A stretch of 64,000 nt of DNA from Lichenostomus cassidix (taxonomy: Eukaryota > Chordata > Aves > Passeriformes > Meliphagidae). Below the pieces are notes generated by a model, which searched no databases, was not told where the DNA came from, and was given only the letters and a program-made list of their open reading frames with translations. Positions 23,566 to 34,770 of this stretch are shown here, in pieces. The DNA is taken from NCBI GenBank assembly GCA_008360975.2, contig CM039182.1:60920016-60984015 (forward strand), read 5' to 3'. The translations under genes and the position numbers were made by a program. How positions within the stretch are numbered: position 1 is the first letter of the stretch; every line of letters starts with the position of its first letter.

Positions 23566-23694
23566 CAAGCTGAGCAGCTGGGAAGAGAAGATCAACAGCG
23601 ACTACATCGAAATAGAAAACTGGTGCTCATGGTAGATTTGGACCAGACATTGATCCATACTACAGAACAGCACTGCCAGCAAATGTCCAATAAG
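23566..23694 (+). CDS. CTDP1: CTDP1 exon 4: catalytic DxDxT motif
   Basis: 129 nt, 43 codons, residues 173-215. It opens with QAEQLGREDQQRLHRNRKLV and then carries the HAD-family phosphatase signature LMVDLDQTLIHTT. The first aspartate of DLDQT (D196) is the expected nucleophile forming the phospho-aspartyl intermediate, and the second (D198) the general acid/base. These roles are known for FCP1/SCP phosphatases; the residues are seen here intact. Phase 0 on both sides. Confidence 0.98.
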
Positions 23695-25033
23695 GTATTT
23701 GGGGTTAGCTTTCAAGCCAATGTAACAGTAGGAATGTTTCTATCAGTATTTAAATGGTGGTTCTATAAAACAACATTCTGTGGTTAGGTAAAATTGTAGT
23801 TGAAGAATAACAAAAAACGAGAAGTCTTCTGTAATATGTTCCTTTTTCTCTACATTTAAATTGACAGTTTTTTTTCTTTCATTCATGCTTTCCTGCACTT
23901 TTCCTTTTTAATCACTTTGAGAGACATTTCAGGTAGTTATTTTTAATCTCTGCTTTCCTTCCTCTGCAATTTACAAGCTGAGTACTCAGTAATGAGACTA
24001 TTTTCCCTCCAAGCCTGAGGCATATACAGTGAATTACTGTTCAAAGTCCCTTTTTGAGCAATCCTTTGTGTTGCTATGTCTGTCATTCCATGAGTATGTG
24101 TAGTGATTTTTTTTTTTAATCCTTTTTTTTTTTTTTGAGGGGTGAGGAGAGGACAGATTGTGTGTTGGTGTTTTAATTTCTTCGTGAAACACCTGTTATT
24201 GAACTGACAAGGGCTGTTGGCTTGTAGCATTTCTAATTTGGAAGCTTTAAAACAAGGAACGTGTTGAAACGTGTCTACTGTGTCTTGAGCAAGAGGGTGC
24301 AAACTCAATATCATGTAAACTGTGATTGCTTAGTTCTTTTCTTTACTCTTGTCATTCTTACATGTCCAGTAGGTTCAGCACACGTTCACGATTGCTAGCA
24401 AAAAACAAGCTAGAAATGTACATGGCAATTATGAGGAAAGGGAACCAAGAATATTGAACTTCAAGATTAGAAAAAACTTGTATGGCTGAAAGGCTATGCC
24501 TCTATCTGTATAAATGTATAGTTTGAAGAAAAATACTTTAAAAAAGATTTTGAGGTTTGTAACTGGGATCTTTATCTGCAAGCTTCCTTCCTGGTTTGTT
24601 CTCTGATGCTATGTTGCCATAGACACAGTATTTTTTAATCCAGCAAAGTCTTTCTCTGAGCTTAATGCGTATTGAAATGAATCTGTCAGAAGTTCATAGA
24701 AGTATTGATTGTAGTGAGATTCTAAACTTTTTTGAAAAAAGCAGTTTGAGAAATTTCTCAGATTGGTTTGCCGTAAGTAAAGATTCGAATGAAAGCTATC
24801 TGCATCATAAATTTTTCAACATAGCTTCCTGCATTTGAAAACTTGACTGTTAAGACTGCCTGGCACAAAGAAAAAATATGCTTTGGATTTTATTAATGCA
24901 CTTAATCTTGTGGCCAAAACTTGCTTTAGGTTAGTCAGATCAAATAAAGTTGAAATGAGGGAACAGTGTAGTTCTGGAATGCTGGCATTTTTGTTTGCTA
25001 TTTTGATAATGCTCAACATGCTTTTTCTTTTAG
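23695..25033 (+). other. CTDP1: CTDP1 intron 4 (1.3 kb)
   Basis: AT-rich, with long T runs near 24,107-24,136. Nothing else recognisable. Starts GTATTT (weaker than the other donors) and ends TTCTTTTAG. Confidence 0.88.
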
Positions 25034-25184
25034 GGAATATTTCATTTTCAGTTAGGTCGAGGTGAGCCTATGTTGCACACGCGTTTGCGTCCTCATTGTA
25101 AGGAATTCCTGGAAAAAATTGCCAAGCTCTATGAATTACATGTTTTTACTTTTGGCAGCAGGCTGTATGCTCATACAATTGCAG
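25034..25184 (+). CDS. CTDP1: CTDP1 exon 5: FCPH domain core
   Basis: 151 nt, residues 216-265. Contains HTRLRPHCKEFLEKIAKLYE and LHVFTFGSRLYAHTIA. In FCP1-type HAD phosphatases the threonine in the FTFGS-like segment (T254 here) supplies motif II. The only obvious change from the human sequence nearby is CKE for CKD. Donor G|GTGAGT leaves one base for exon 6. Confidence 0.98.
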
Positions 25185-28100
25185 GTGAGTAGTATGTTAC
25201 ATTTAACAATATTTACCTACCTTGCCTTCGCACTCATATAATTAATTTTTCTATGTGGTTGTTTTCAAGTAATTCTTCTTTGTTTTGTGCAAAGCCACCT
25301 CCTAAATAGTCCTGTAAGTAGAATTCTTAGCTTGTTTACAAGGCAGTGCCTGTATGGCCTGTAATTTTAGAAATAATCTTTTTTTTTTTCTTATCAGATG
25401 CGCTTTGCTTCCCTGAAGGTTAGAGAATCAGATTATGGTATGGGAATTAATGCCATCTTTTTAAGTAAGAAATTACGTTGATGGACCCTAACAATGATCT
25501 GCAACTTCCCTTGTCTTACAAATCTGATATAACTGTTCCATAAAAATCAGCAATGTGAAATTGTTTTGTCTGTTGGGGAGCAACACCCCCTGCATTGTTT
25601 CCTTCCACCAAAGGAAGTTCTGCTGCTATAAATCAATTTACAGCAGTTCTGTTTGTGTCCTAGAGCTGAGATGCACTTACTTAATGAAAAATAGAAATCT
25701 AGCACTCTTAACGTCTTTTTCTCAAGAACTTAGAAATATTTTCTCCTAGTAAGTGAAAGCTTGTATTTGAATTTTAACAATGGTAGTCCATTGTGTGGGT
25801 CACTGGCTGAAATGTTTTCTGTTTTCCAAGAAACATAAAAGAAACCTGCCCTGGTTATGCAAGTGTGTGGGTCTGAATCATATTAGAAGTGACACCATGT
25901 GTTTATTTGTCAAGATGGGGTAAAAGCCACTTTAAGTCTGCCCTGTCAGAAGAGCATTTTCTCCTCAAACTTTCCGTTATCAAAGTCCATTGGTCTAAGA
26001 CAATATAATTAACAATGTTTTACATTGTGACTCTGATTGTCAGACTATCCATGCTGCTGTTCCATGTCTCCTAGCTTTTTTTTTTAAGTTGTCTTTCACA
26101 TTTGCTTTTTTTTTGTGTCATGTTGCCAGGAGTGCTTTGAGCAACACTGTCCCAGTGATGCCAGTTCTTGGCAAGAAAGGAAGATTCCAAAATAGTTAGA
26201 GTGCTAGCTATCCTAGTGAGCTCTAAAACACTTTAGAAAAAAAATATAAAATCAAACAATTCTTTATGCATGTTAAATGCCGCAGAAGAGGCTTGTAATG
26301 ACAGCATACAAATATTTCTGTAATCAGAATGTGATGCTTATTTGTGGTGTCTAGCTAATTCTTCTTGAAAAGTTTGAGGCCTGTCCTGTCCTGCCCGTAC
26401 AACTGAATGTTTCTATGTTACTCAGTCTTTGACCACATTGTTTGAAGACTCTTCCTAAAGCTTTGTCGGTCTTGCTGTTGGATTAAGTGTTGTGTACTGC
26501 TAATGCATTAACAGTTTTGTGCATCCTTCTTAGAATGCGTTTTTATTTTCTGTGGCAAAAGAGGAATAGTTTTCTTATGCTAGGTTTAAATGCATGGTAG
26601 TAAGAAAGTGGAGGAACAATCTTCCTCACCTGGATCTGTATGCCAAGATCTGTCCTAAGGTCACAAGCTGTATAGCAGAAGAGCTGGGGAGGAGATGCAG
26701 AGGTAGTTAACTCATGATGTGTAAGTGCTTGCCATGTCTTCTCTCAATGTGTGATTTGGTCCTCTGCCCATTTTAATCTCTGAGCTAAAATGTGGATTAC
26801 CCTGCAGTCCCTGTGCTGCCTCAGGCTGGCACTTATTTTGGGCATTATACTCAAGATACCCGATTTATTTCATAGAGGAAATAGCCACCAAATGAGTAAA
26901 TTAGGGAAATTAGGGTAATGCTGCTTCCGGACATCCCTAGACTTCTGAATTTCTGCCTGAAGCTGTTTAACCTCATCAAAAGCATTCAAACTGCAAGTGA
27001 ATTACTTGTGCAGTGCTGGTGATAGTTTCAGCTGAAATCTGTGGACAAACACTGGGTAAAGCCTGTGGAAAGCTGGCTTCTAGAGAAGGGACACGCAGAT
27101 GTAGATAGATTGCTTATTAACAAGCCGCTTCTTAACAATAGCCATATTCAGCCAACTATTAATTAGATACCTTCGTCCAATCAGCGATCTAAGGTCACCA
27201 CGACTTTCTGCAACATAGAAGTCGTGGGGGCCGTCTAGAATGCATTAATTGGTAACAAATATGCAGAAATCAGGCACTATAGGTAAACATAGATACATGT
27301 TAAGGCAAGTAGCCAAACTTAGGGCGTGGAAGTATATAACCAATAGTATTGTATGATTACAGAATATGCATGAGTTAGTTAACTACACTATAAAATTGTC
27401 TGCTGTAAATCAATAAACTGAAGCTTGTGGTAAATTCATATTGGATTGTCAAGCCTCCGTTTCTCGGCAAAAGCCTTTGGCCCACATGCTCACCTGTGTA
27501 GTCAGGATGCAGTACCAGGGAAATACATAGATGATATGTACAGAGAACACTTGATGGCAGTATTGGTTAAATGGTTTCTCACCAAGCTGTCAGTTTGATA
27601 TTTTATTGTTATACCTATGTTACATAAAGAAGAAACTTGTAATAAAATGCAGGGGATCTTTTTTATAAGAAAAAGGTAGTTTGCTTAGGTCCTGTGTATA
27701 CATCCTGTATTATTTTGTAAATTCTGAACTCTGACCTGCTCCTTTCATGTCCTAGAAGGCTTTTGAAAAGAGATGAGGTACTGTGAGTCCTTTTCTCTCA
27801 TCTCAGCTGACTCTTGCCAGCTGTTAAGTGGGATTAGCTGATACTTGTAAACACCATTTATATCTGCTGAAATAATTTATCCTAAACCCTTTCTTAGTTT
27901 GACATGTTTACAAAGTGATATCTGGTAGCATGTTTATGGAGTTGAGCTTTGGATTTTATTATCTAGAGCTCCCTGGAGTATTTCTTTAGTAAATAATTTT
28001 TTGGGGCAATTGTTACTTTCTTTTTCTACTCTGCATAAGAGAAGTTTGGTACATTTAATATGGATGTCAGCTTAAAAGCTAGCTGTAAAATGCCACAGTG

Positions 28101-30736
28101 AATTTTGAGTTCAGAAGCTATTAGGCAATCATAAAGCAATGTGAAGTCACTCCAGATTTACAATGAAATTTAGAAAGCAGGACAAAGTTGAGGGCATTCA
28201 TGGTTTGTTACTGCAACTATATTACAGTATGTATACAGTGTGTATGTATAATCACCAGTACCTGAAGTTGTCCCAGCTGTTGAAAGATTGGGTCAACAGC
28301 TCTTTCCAGGTTGTAAAATAGAATCTCAAGTAGAACTGAAGGTAACCTAAATCTTCAGAAATTCAATTTTAGTTTTATTTATAAAAGGACTTCCTCAAAT
28401 TCATGTTTATTCCAACAGTTATATAACTTCTCCTAGGAATTGCTATTTAACTCAATCTTTCTCTAAGGTTTGAGACTTCCCCAATATGAGTTAGTTTTCA
28501 GCATTGCATCTTCTGATGGTTTTTTTTAACTTCGGTTTTACTTATTTACAAACTTGCTTTTCTAAGAGAGTCTATATAAGAGCAGGCAATACAGCTTGGT
28601 AAGTCTATGTGCAAAGACCCAGTCTGAGATAATGGGAAACAAACTGGGGGAATGATAGTGTCTTGAGTTTGTTTAAGAAACTTGAGGGCATACCTAACAG
28701 AGTGTCTCATTTATGAGAATAAATGAAAGCTCAGTTTGTATCTCAACCCATGAACTCTTCATTACATTTTCTCTGCAGAGGAGAGAGAGTGGCTTTGGTG
28801 GGTGCCTAGTGTATTGAAGAAAACAGATGATGTAGGATGAATGAAATGTTACCTGCCTTTTCCCTGAGATGTGAAAACATGAAATTGTTTATGTTGATTT
28901 GGTTGACTAGGGAACATCTAAAAGAAACCAAAGAGTTTGACCTGGAAAGAAATTTTAAAAAGAGGCCCATGCTATTTTCTGTGTTTGTTACTCAGGTAGC
29001 TTAGCTTTGGACTCTCCTGAGATGGGCTTGTATCTTTGCAGATGGATCTTTGATGAGCTCTATTCTCAATGTATTTTTAGTTTATTGATAAAGCATTACT
29101 CTGAAGCTTTAGAATGCTACCTTATCTCTAATCCCTGGCAGCCAGGCTTTCTGCACTTGGACTTTCTTCGTTCAACTGCATTTTTCTTACAGTTTTAGCT
29201 GGACAGCACTGCAGTTGAGTGCCTCACTGAAGTTTTGCCATGTAATCAGTGCACTCCTGTCAGTTCAGTCTAGAGAGTTCCTGTGTGTTCAGACAATTAG
29301 TAGAAGAGAATTTTGCTGGGGAGAACAGCAACCTGTATGACAGCGTTTGTGCTTTGTCAAAGTATCTGTGTACAGCAATAAATCTTTGTAGCTAATTCTC
29401 TCAATTCATTATGCCTAGGTACTGCAAGGGTCTCACTACAGGGGATGATTCTACGAGTTTGCAGCAATTCTTAAGCATAGTCGGGTGAGTTAAGGTTGAA
29501 CCTCTGTCCTTAACTCAGAATTTTCTTGCTTTTATGGGTTTTAAGTTATTCCAATCACACATTAATATTAAATACATACAGGTTCAACTTTCAGAAGTGA
29601 CTACTGATTTTTTTTTTTTTTTTAAACTCATACCCTCTGTTTTTGAAGTCCCAACTTAATGTACTCTTGGGAGCTACACTTTTAAAAGGAGTTGAACATG
29701 TTTTCTGTGCAAATCTCAGAGCTCCCTGAAGGAAAGTTAAAGTTGGTCCATAGAGTCTGTGGTCATTTTGAACTCTGGTTCTGGCTGTAATATAGCCACC
29801 ATTTAAAACAGAAGACAGTAAAACTTCAAAAAATTGTTCCCAAGTAAGTATTGACTGCCTTGTATTATTCAGAATAATAATGAGAAGTTGATACTAACTT
29901 CAGTACAAATTCAGTAAAATGAAAAATAAAGGTTAGCATGTAATATTCCAGTTTCTTTCTAAGCAGTTACGTGGCTGTGATCTGCTCATGAAGGTGAACT
30001 TCATTATTGGAGACTAGGTTCAGAAGCGTGTGCATGTGTGTTTGTACACCTAAGTCACCATTTTCCTAAGTAATGGCAGTTTATCTTGTTTTAAGATCAG
30101 CTAGCACAGCTTCTGGTTTGGTTTTGGGTTTTTATTTGGGTTTTTTTTTTAAAGAGTGCAGTTAGAAAAGTTACTACAACTGGGCCTAAATAGTTCCAGA
30201 AATCCCAGGATATACTAATTATATGTAAATGTATTGAAGTAGCTGTTAGAGGTACAACTTAAAACCTGCAAATGCAAGAGCTCTGGCTGGAACTGTCCCT
30301 TAACTTCCTACTGTGCTTAAGTATTGCAGCACATTGCCAACTCTTGTGAGGCTTCTCTGCAGTCCCTAGGCATAATGAGCTAAGGAGAGCATTTAGCTTT
30401 AAAGAGCCAACTATAGAGAGATAAATGTGAGTTGCAAAAATCATGTGTATGTATCGCCTGCTGTATCTTTTTCGGCCTTATTTATTTGGCTGTCACAAAT
30501 TCAGTTATTTTCATGTCAGTTTTCCTGCCATCTTGAAAGAAAATTAGATGGGATTTTAAAAATTGGTCTCACTGTATTAGCTACAAGTACTTGATCCACT
30601 GTACTTTCTCCTGTATGATCTTGTGCCTTAAAATTCTGTTAAACTGCTGTTGCACAAATTAAAGTAGCTCAAGTATATAGAACATAAACAAGGAACAAAC
30701 ATCTTGAACATTAAGTTTAATTTCTTCTTCCAAAAG
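25185..30736 (+). other. CTDP1: CTDP1 intron 5 (5.6 kb)
   Basis: Contains a complete solo LTR in sense orientation (27,064-27,469). The remaining sequence, 25,185-27,057 and 27,476-30,736, is AT-rich with a few T runs; I see no exon or other bounded element. Ends CTTCCAAAAG, an acceptor with an A-rich end. Confidence 0.9.
27064..27469 (+). mobile_element. Solo LTR, ERVK-like (class II), sense, in CTDP1 intron 5
   Basis: A 406-bp element starting TGTGGAAAGC and ending TCTCGGCA, bounded by a perfect 6-bp direct repeat AAAGCC at 27,058-27,063 and 27,470-27,475. TG...CA ends plus a 6-bp duplication fit a retroviral LTR of the class II (beta/alpha) type. A TATA-like TATAAAA lies at 27,389 and a polyadenylation signal AATAAA at 27,412, both on the + strand and in the order expected. 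No internal viral sequence is present, so it is a solo LTR. The exact target repeat suggests a fairly recent insertion. Class assignment rests on the duplication length only. Confidence 0.85.
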
Positions 30737-30827
30737 GATTTTTGGACCCTGAAAAGAAGCTTTTTTCCCATCGGATCTTGTCAAGGGATGAATGTATCGA
30801 TCCATTTTCTAAAACTGGGAATCTTAG
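30737..30827 (+). CDS. CTDP1: CTDP1 exon 6
   Basis: 91 nt, residues 266-296, containing GFLDPEKKLFSHRILSRDEC and DPFSKTGNL. One of K272/K273 is the likely motif III lysine of the HAD fold. Splits the last Arg codon (AG|A) with exon 7. Donor AG|GTATGT. Confidence 0.97.
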
Positions 30828-31951
30828 GTATGTATATGGGTCGTAGGCATTATACGGAACAGGACAACAAACAGAGAATATATGCTAAATGAATTAAAAA
30901 TTACTCCCTCTTCCCTTAATGTGTTGATATCTTTCTTCATCTGCCTCTTAAATACCAAAACCATCTCAGTAAAACTGAGACGTTGGGCATTGAGGCATTT
31001 GTTCTACTTAATGGCTTCTGTGGTAGCAGAACAAGAGTATGAAGTAATGGCATGGTAAGAGTATGAAGTAATGGCATCGTTTTTTTTCACTTTCACTTCT
31101 TATTCTTCTAATAACAACCATATTTCCACCTTGTCGTGTGATCTTCTATAATGTTGTATGTTGTGGGCTTTTTAATTAAGCCAAAATTTTGAGTTTGAGG
31201 TTAATTCATAATTGAATACCTAGTATTCTGGTTTTCAAATGTGCTAAAAGCACCTTGTATTCCTAGTGTTTCTTGAAGTTAGGTCATCTAGAGCCTTGAA
31301 TTCATATTCTAGTCTAAATTCAAGTTCTCATCTTTTTCAGAGTGTAAAGCCAAGATTTTTTCTAAGACAGATGTGTTTAAGCCAGCTTCTTGAAATACTA
31401 ACAATTATTGCCCCTCCACACCTGACTGTAGCAAATGAGAAGCTTTTTTTCTTTTCTTGCTCTGTTTGCATCTTAAATATTCTACCTCTTTTTCCTCCTA
31501 AGTGATGGCTGATATGAATACTTTTGTTTCCTTTATCTTGGATTGAATGAATCTACTCTTTAAAAACTCTTCTTGAGTCTTTTTTCTTATTTATATAGGT
31601 AGTGTATTGACCTTGTGATAGTTGACTTTGGGCTGTTGGTCAACAAAAAGCAGTGAAAACTAAACTGAAATGTTATAATGGTTTGTTCTTGCAGAGGTTT
31701 GTTATTTTCTGCTTCTAGCCTTTGGGACAGAGATTTTAAGACAGAGGTGTTTTCCTTTTTTCATTAACCTTAATTTGTTTGAAGTTTGTATTTTGAATTC
31801 TGTAGTTACATGTTGCCGACTCTTTGTAAGTTCCTATATAAGCATGTTCTGCAGACATGCTCATAATAAACCAGAGCATCGTCACAAATTGCTTTCATAG
31901 CTATATAAATTTCTAAACCTGGATTAATTTATTAACTTTTTTGTCTCTTAG
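30828..31951 (+). other. CTDP1: CTDP1 intron 6 (1.1 kb)
   Basis: AT-rich intron containing a 24-bp tandem duplication at 31,033-31,077. By numbering this corresponds to the human intron in which a deep intronic mutation creates an Alu-derived exon in CCFDN syndrome; no such element exists here. Ends TTGTCTCTTAG. Confidence 0.88.
31033..31077 (+). repeat. 24-bp tandem duplication in intron 6
   Basis: AAGAGTATGAAGTAATGGCA is present twice, 24 bp apart, with GGT between copies. Nearly two exact copies, so a recent local duplication. Confidence 0.9.
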
Positions 31952-32118
31952 AGATCTCTTTCCATGTGGAGATTCCATGGTTTGCATCATTGATGACAGA
32001 GAGGATGTTTGGAAATTTGCACCCAATTTGATAACTGTGAAGAAATATGTGTACTTTCAGGGGATAGGAGATATTAATGCACCTCCTGGATCAAGAGAAA
32101 TGCCAATGAAGAAGAAAG
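31952..32118 (+). CDS. CTDP1: CTDP1 exon 7: end of FCPH domain
   Basis: 167 nt, residues 297-351. Contains DLFPCGDSMVCIIDDREDVW followed by KFAPNLITVKKYVYFQG. The paired aspartates (D310, D311) are the motif IV acidic residues that coordinate magnesium in this phosphatase family. The exon ends in a basic stretch (MPMKKKG) where the domain gives way to the linker. Donor G|GTAATT. Confidence 0.98.
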
Positions 32119-33687
32119 GTAATTAGATTGTTTTTAAACCATATTTATAACTTCGTCCACTTCTAAAACATGATTAATGTAAGTCGTTGAGGTGGTCTTA
32201 CTAGTATTGCAGTTTTGCTCAGATGGGCAGTCCCAGACTGTTGGAGTTGACAGCACAAATGTGAGTAGCTTGGTAAAACTGGACTGTTCTTATTGAGGGT
32301 GTTCCTTTTGGCAGCAGCCAGAGCAGAAGTGAAGTACTGATAATAGTGTTGTGGCTGAGAGCTGATTTGGCAATACACTGAACTGTTCAAGACCATGTAG
32401 AGGGGGACAGTTTCTCCCTCACACTCCTATGTAAAACATGTTAGTTTTTTCTTCTCTGTAGGTTTCACCTCTTCAGTCCTTTCCTTGTGCTTGGGACTTG
32501 GAGGAATAGTTAATAAACTCTGGCCTCAACACACTGCTGAAAATGAGTGCTTATCTCTGCTTGCCTCCCAGTCTAAATTGTGCTAATAAAATTAGTTCGT
32601 TGAATTTTTAGCACCTATTGAACATGGTGTTCTGGCATTTGACTCAAGAACCCTATGTTCAACAGGCTCAGCAGTGTAATACACATAATGGATTTAGAAA
32701 GTACACATCACTAGATTGGTAATTATTTGGGAGCAAAATCTATTTGAAACACAATGTGATAAGAAATAATTGCAGGACTTTTTCCAGTTTAGCCAAGGGT
32801 TTGGGTTTTGTTTTTGTTTTTTTTTTTAATTTGATACATGTGACATTGCTCTCTTTCCCTTGTTAAAATATAAGTGTCCAATATGAAAACAGGAATAACA
32901 TGATCAACCTGAATCAGGTCACTGTAATGCAGGACCTCTACGCTTGACTCCTGTTGTTACTTGCAGGACAGACATATGCACAAGAGGGAGACAAAGTAGT
33001 GTGACTTCACACGGTTCCCAGTGAACGTTTGTGTGCAAATTTTTGGATGTCTGTGGTTTCTTTAATTGTCTCTCTACTTCCACAGACATCTGCAGACACA
33101 TCCTAAAACCATTCTGCTTTTGACACTATTACTGTTTTACTTGCATTCCATCAGTCTTAAATTAGGCTTGAACAGCATCTTTGTATTGCTAAAACTTGTA
33201 TATATTTTCAAGCACTAAAATAGTTAGTTTGTCACGAAAATCAGGTAATATGAAAGACATGGATGTTTATAAATTAAGTTCTTTTACTGTAGTTCTGGTT
33301 TAGGACCTTAAGAAGCCAATTCTGCCCCTGTCCACCCCATTTGTTTATTTTCATTGCTCTAAGATGTAATCATAAAACTTACACTACAAGATAAATAATT
33401 TAATGCTTGCAGAGTTAGCAAATCATTACTTATGACCTGTGATTTAAAGAAAAAAAAAAAGCTGCTTATATAACTTCTTTAAAAAAGTAATGTTTGGACG
33501 GTCCTTTCTAGTAATCGACACCTAGAGAATCTTAACAACTTTGGAAACCCTAGTGATCACTTCCAAGTGTAATGAAGTCTAAATCCATATGTAAACTCTG
33601 TGTTTAAATTCAAAGGAAATTAGATTTTGAATAATCTTAAGGAAATAAGAAAATATGTATATGTTTTCTTTCTTGACCTTGTCTTAG
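32119..33687 (+). other. CTDP1: CTDP1 intron 7 (1.6 kb)
   Basis: AT-rich; a T-rich run near 32,811-32,829 and an A run near 33,449-33,460. No other element seen. Ends CCTTGTCTTAG. Confidence 0.9.
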
Positions 33688-34770
33688 CAAACCACTCTAC
33701 AAAACCTGAGGCATTGGATTCAGCAGTGATTTCAGCAAAAGATGCTGAAGAAATTAAGAATGTCACATGTGTAGAAGAGTATAGCAATGGTCTCAAGAAG
33801 ACTGCAAAGGACACTTGCACTGCAAATGGAAGTACTTCTGTAAGCAGTGAAACATCTGATGGGGATGTGAACTCTAGTGATAAAGTTAATGCCCAGGATT
33901 CCATAAATGATAGCACTGATCACAAAATGGACAGTGAGGTCACGAATGATTTGGCAAATACAAAACATCAGATTTTGTTAGAACAAGTTGATACAACAGT
34001 TACAGAGAAGCAGCAAACCCAAGAGAAGACAACAAATGACTTGGACTTTGAACTGTCTAGTGACAGTGAAAGTGATGATGGGTTAGATACCAAAAAGTCA
34101 TCCACTTCTGTATCAGATAGTGAGAATGAAGAGAAGAGAAGTTGGAAGAAATCCCAGCAATCTCTGCAGGATGAAAATTTGCAGCAAGAGAGTTGCACTG
34201 ATGTGAGTGAGAAAAAGGATGGTCTGGTCAACCATTCTGGGGACATACAATCTTTACCTAGTGAAAATACCCAGGACAAAATTGATCTTGAAGCACAAGA
34301 AGAAAGTGAACAGGAAAGCCTTTGTGATTTAGGAAATGGGTCTGCAGACAAGAAAGAAGCTGAAACAGAATCTCAGATTAGTGAACAGTCTGGAATTACA
34401 ATGGGTGAGTCCTTAGACCAGAGCATGGAGGAGGAAGAGGAGGAAGATGATACAGACAATGATGACCATTTAATATACCTCGAGGAGATCCTTGTGCGAG
34501 TTCACACTGATTATTACACAAAGTATGATAAATATCTGAAAAAAGAGATTGAAGAAATTCCAGATATCAGAAAAATAGTACCAGAACTAAAAAGTAAAGT
34601 GTTGGCAGATGTAACCATAATATTTAGCGGACTTTACCCGACAAACTTCCCCATTGAAAAGACACGGGAACACTATCATGCCACAGCACTTGGAGCTAAA
34701 ATTGTGAAGAATCTCGTACTGAGTGCCGATGATCCTGATAAAGCAACGCATCTCATTGCGGCAAGGACGG
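33688..34770 (+). CDS. CTDP1: CTDP1 exon 8: acidic linker and first half of BRCT
   Basis: The largest exon, 1,083 nt, residues 352-712. The first 245 residues are a low-complexity linker rich in Ser, Asp, Glu, Thr and Gln with many S/T followed by D/E, which are casein-kinase-2-like sites; it is presumably disordered. An acidic cluster (SMEEEEEEDDTDNDD) is at about residues 597-612. A helical segment (HLIYLEEILVRVHTDYYTKY) precedes the BRCT domain, which begins near residue 653 with SKVLADVTIIFSGLYP and runs to HLIAARTG at the donor. The exon is AT-richer than exon 1 and has no frame break. Confidence 0.97.

Noticed and set aside
27058..27475. Search for a full provirus around the intron 5 LTR
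   Set aside because: The flanking target repeats bound a single LTR; no internal gag, pol or env sequence lies between them.
33620..34351. Minus-strand open frames opposite exon 8
   Set aside because: Shadows of the conserved CTDP1 exon; Ser/Glu-rich coding text keeps the reverse frames open.
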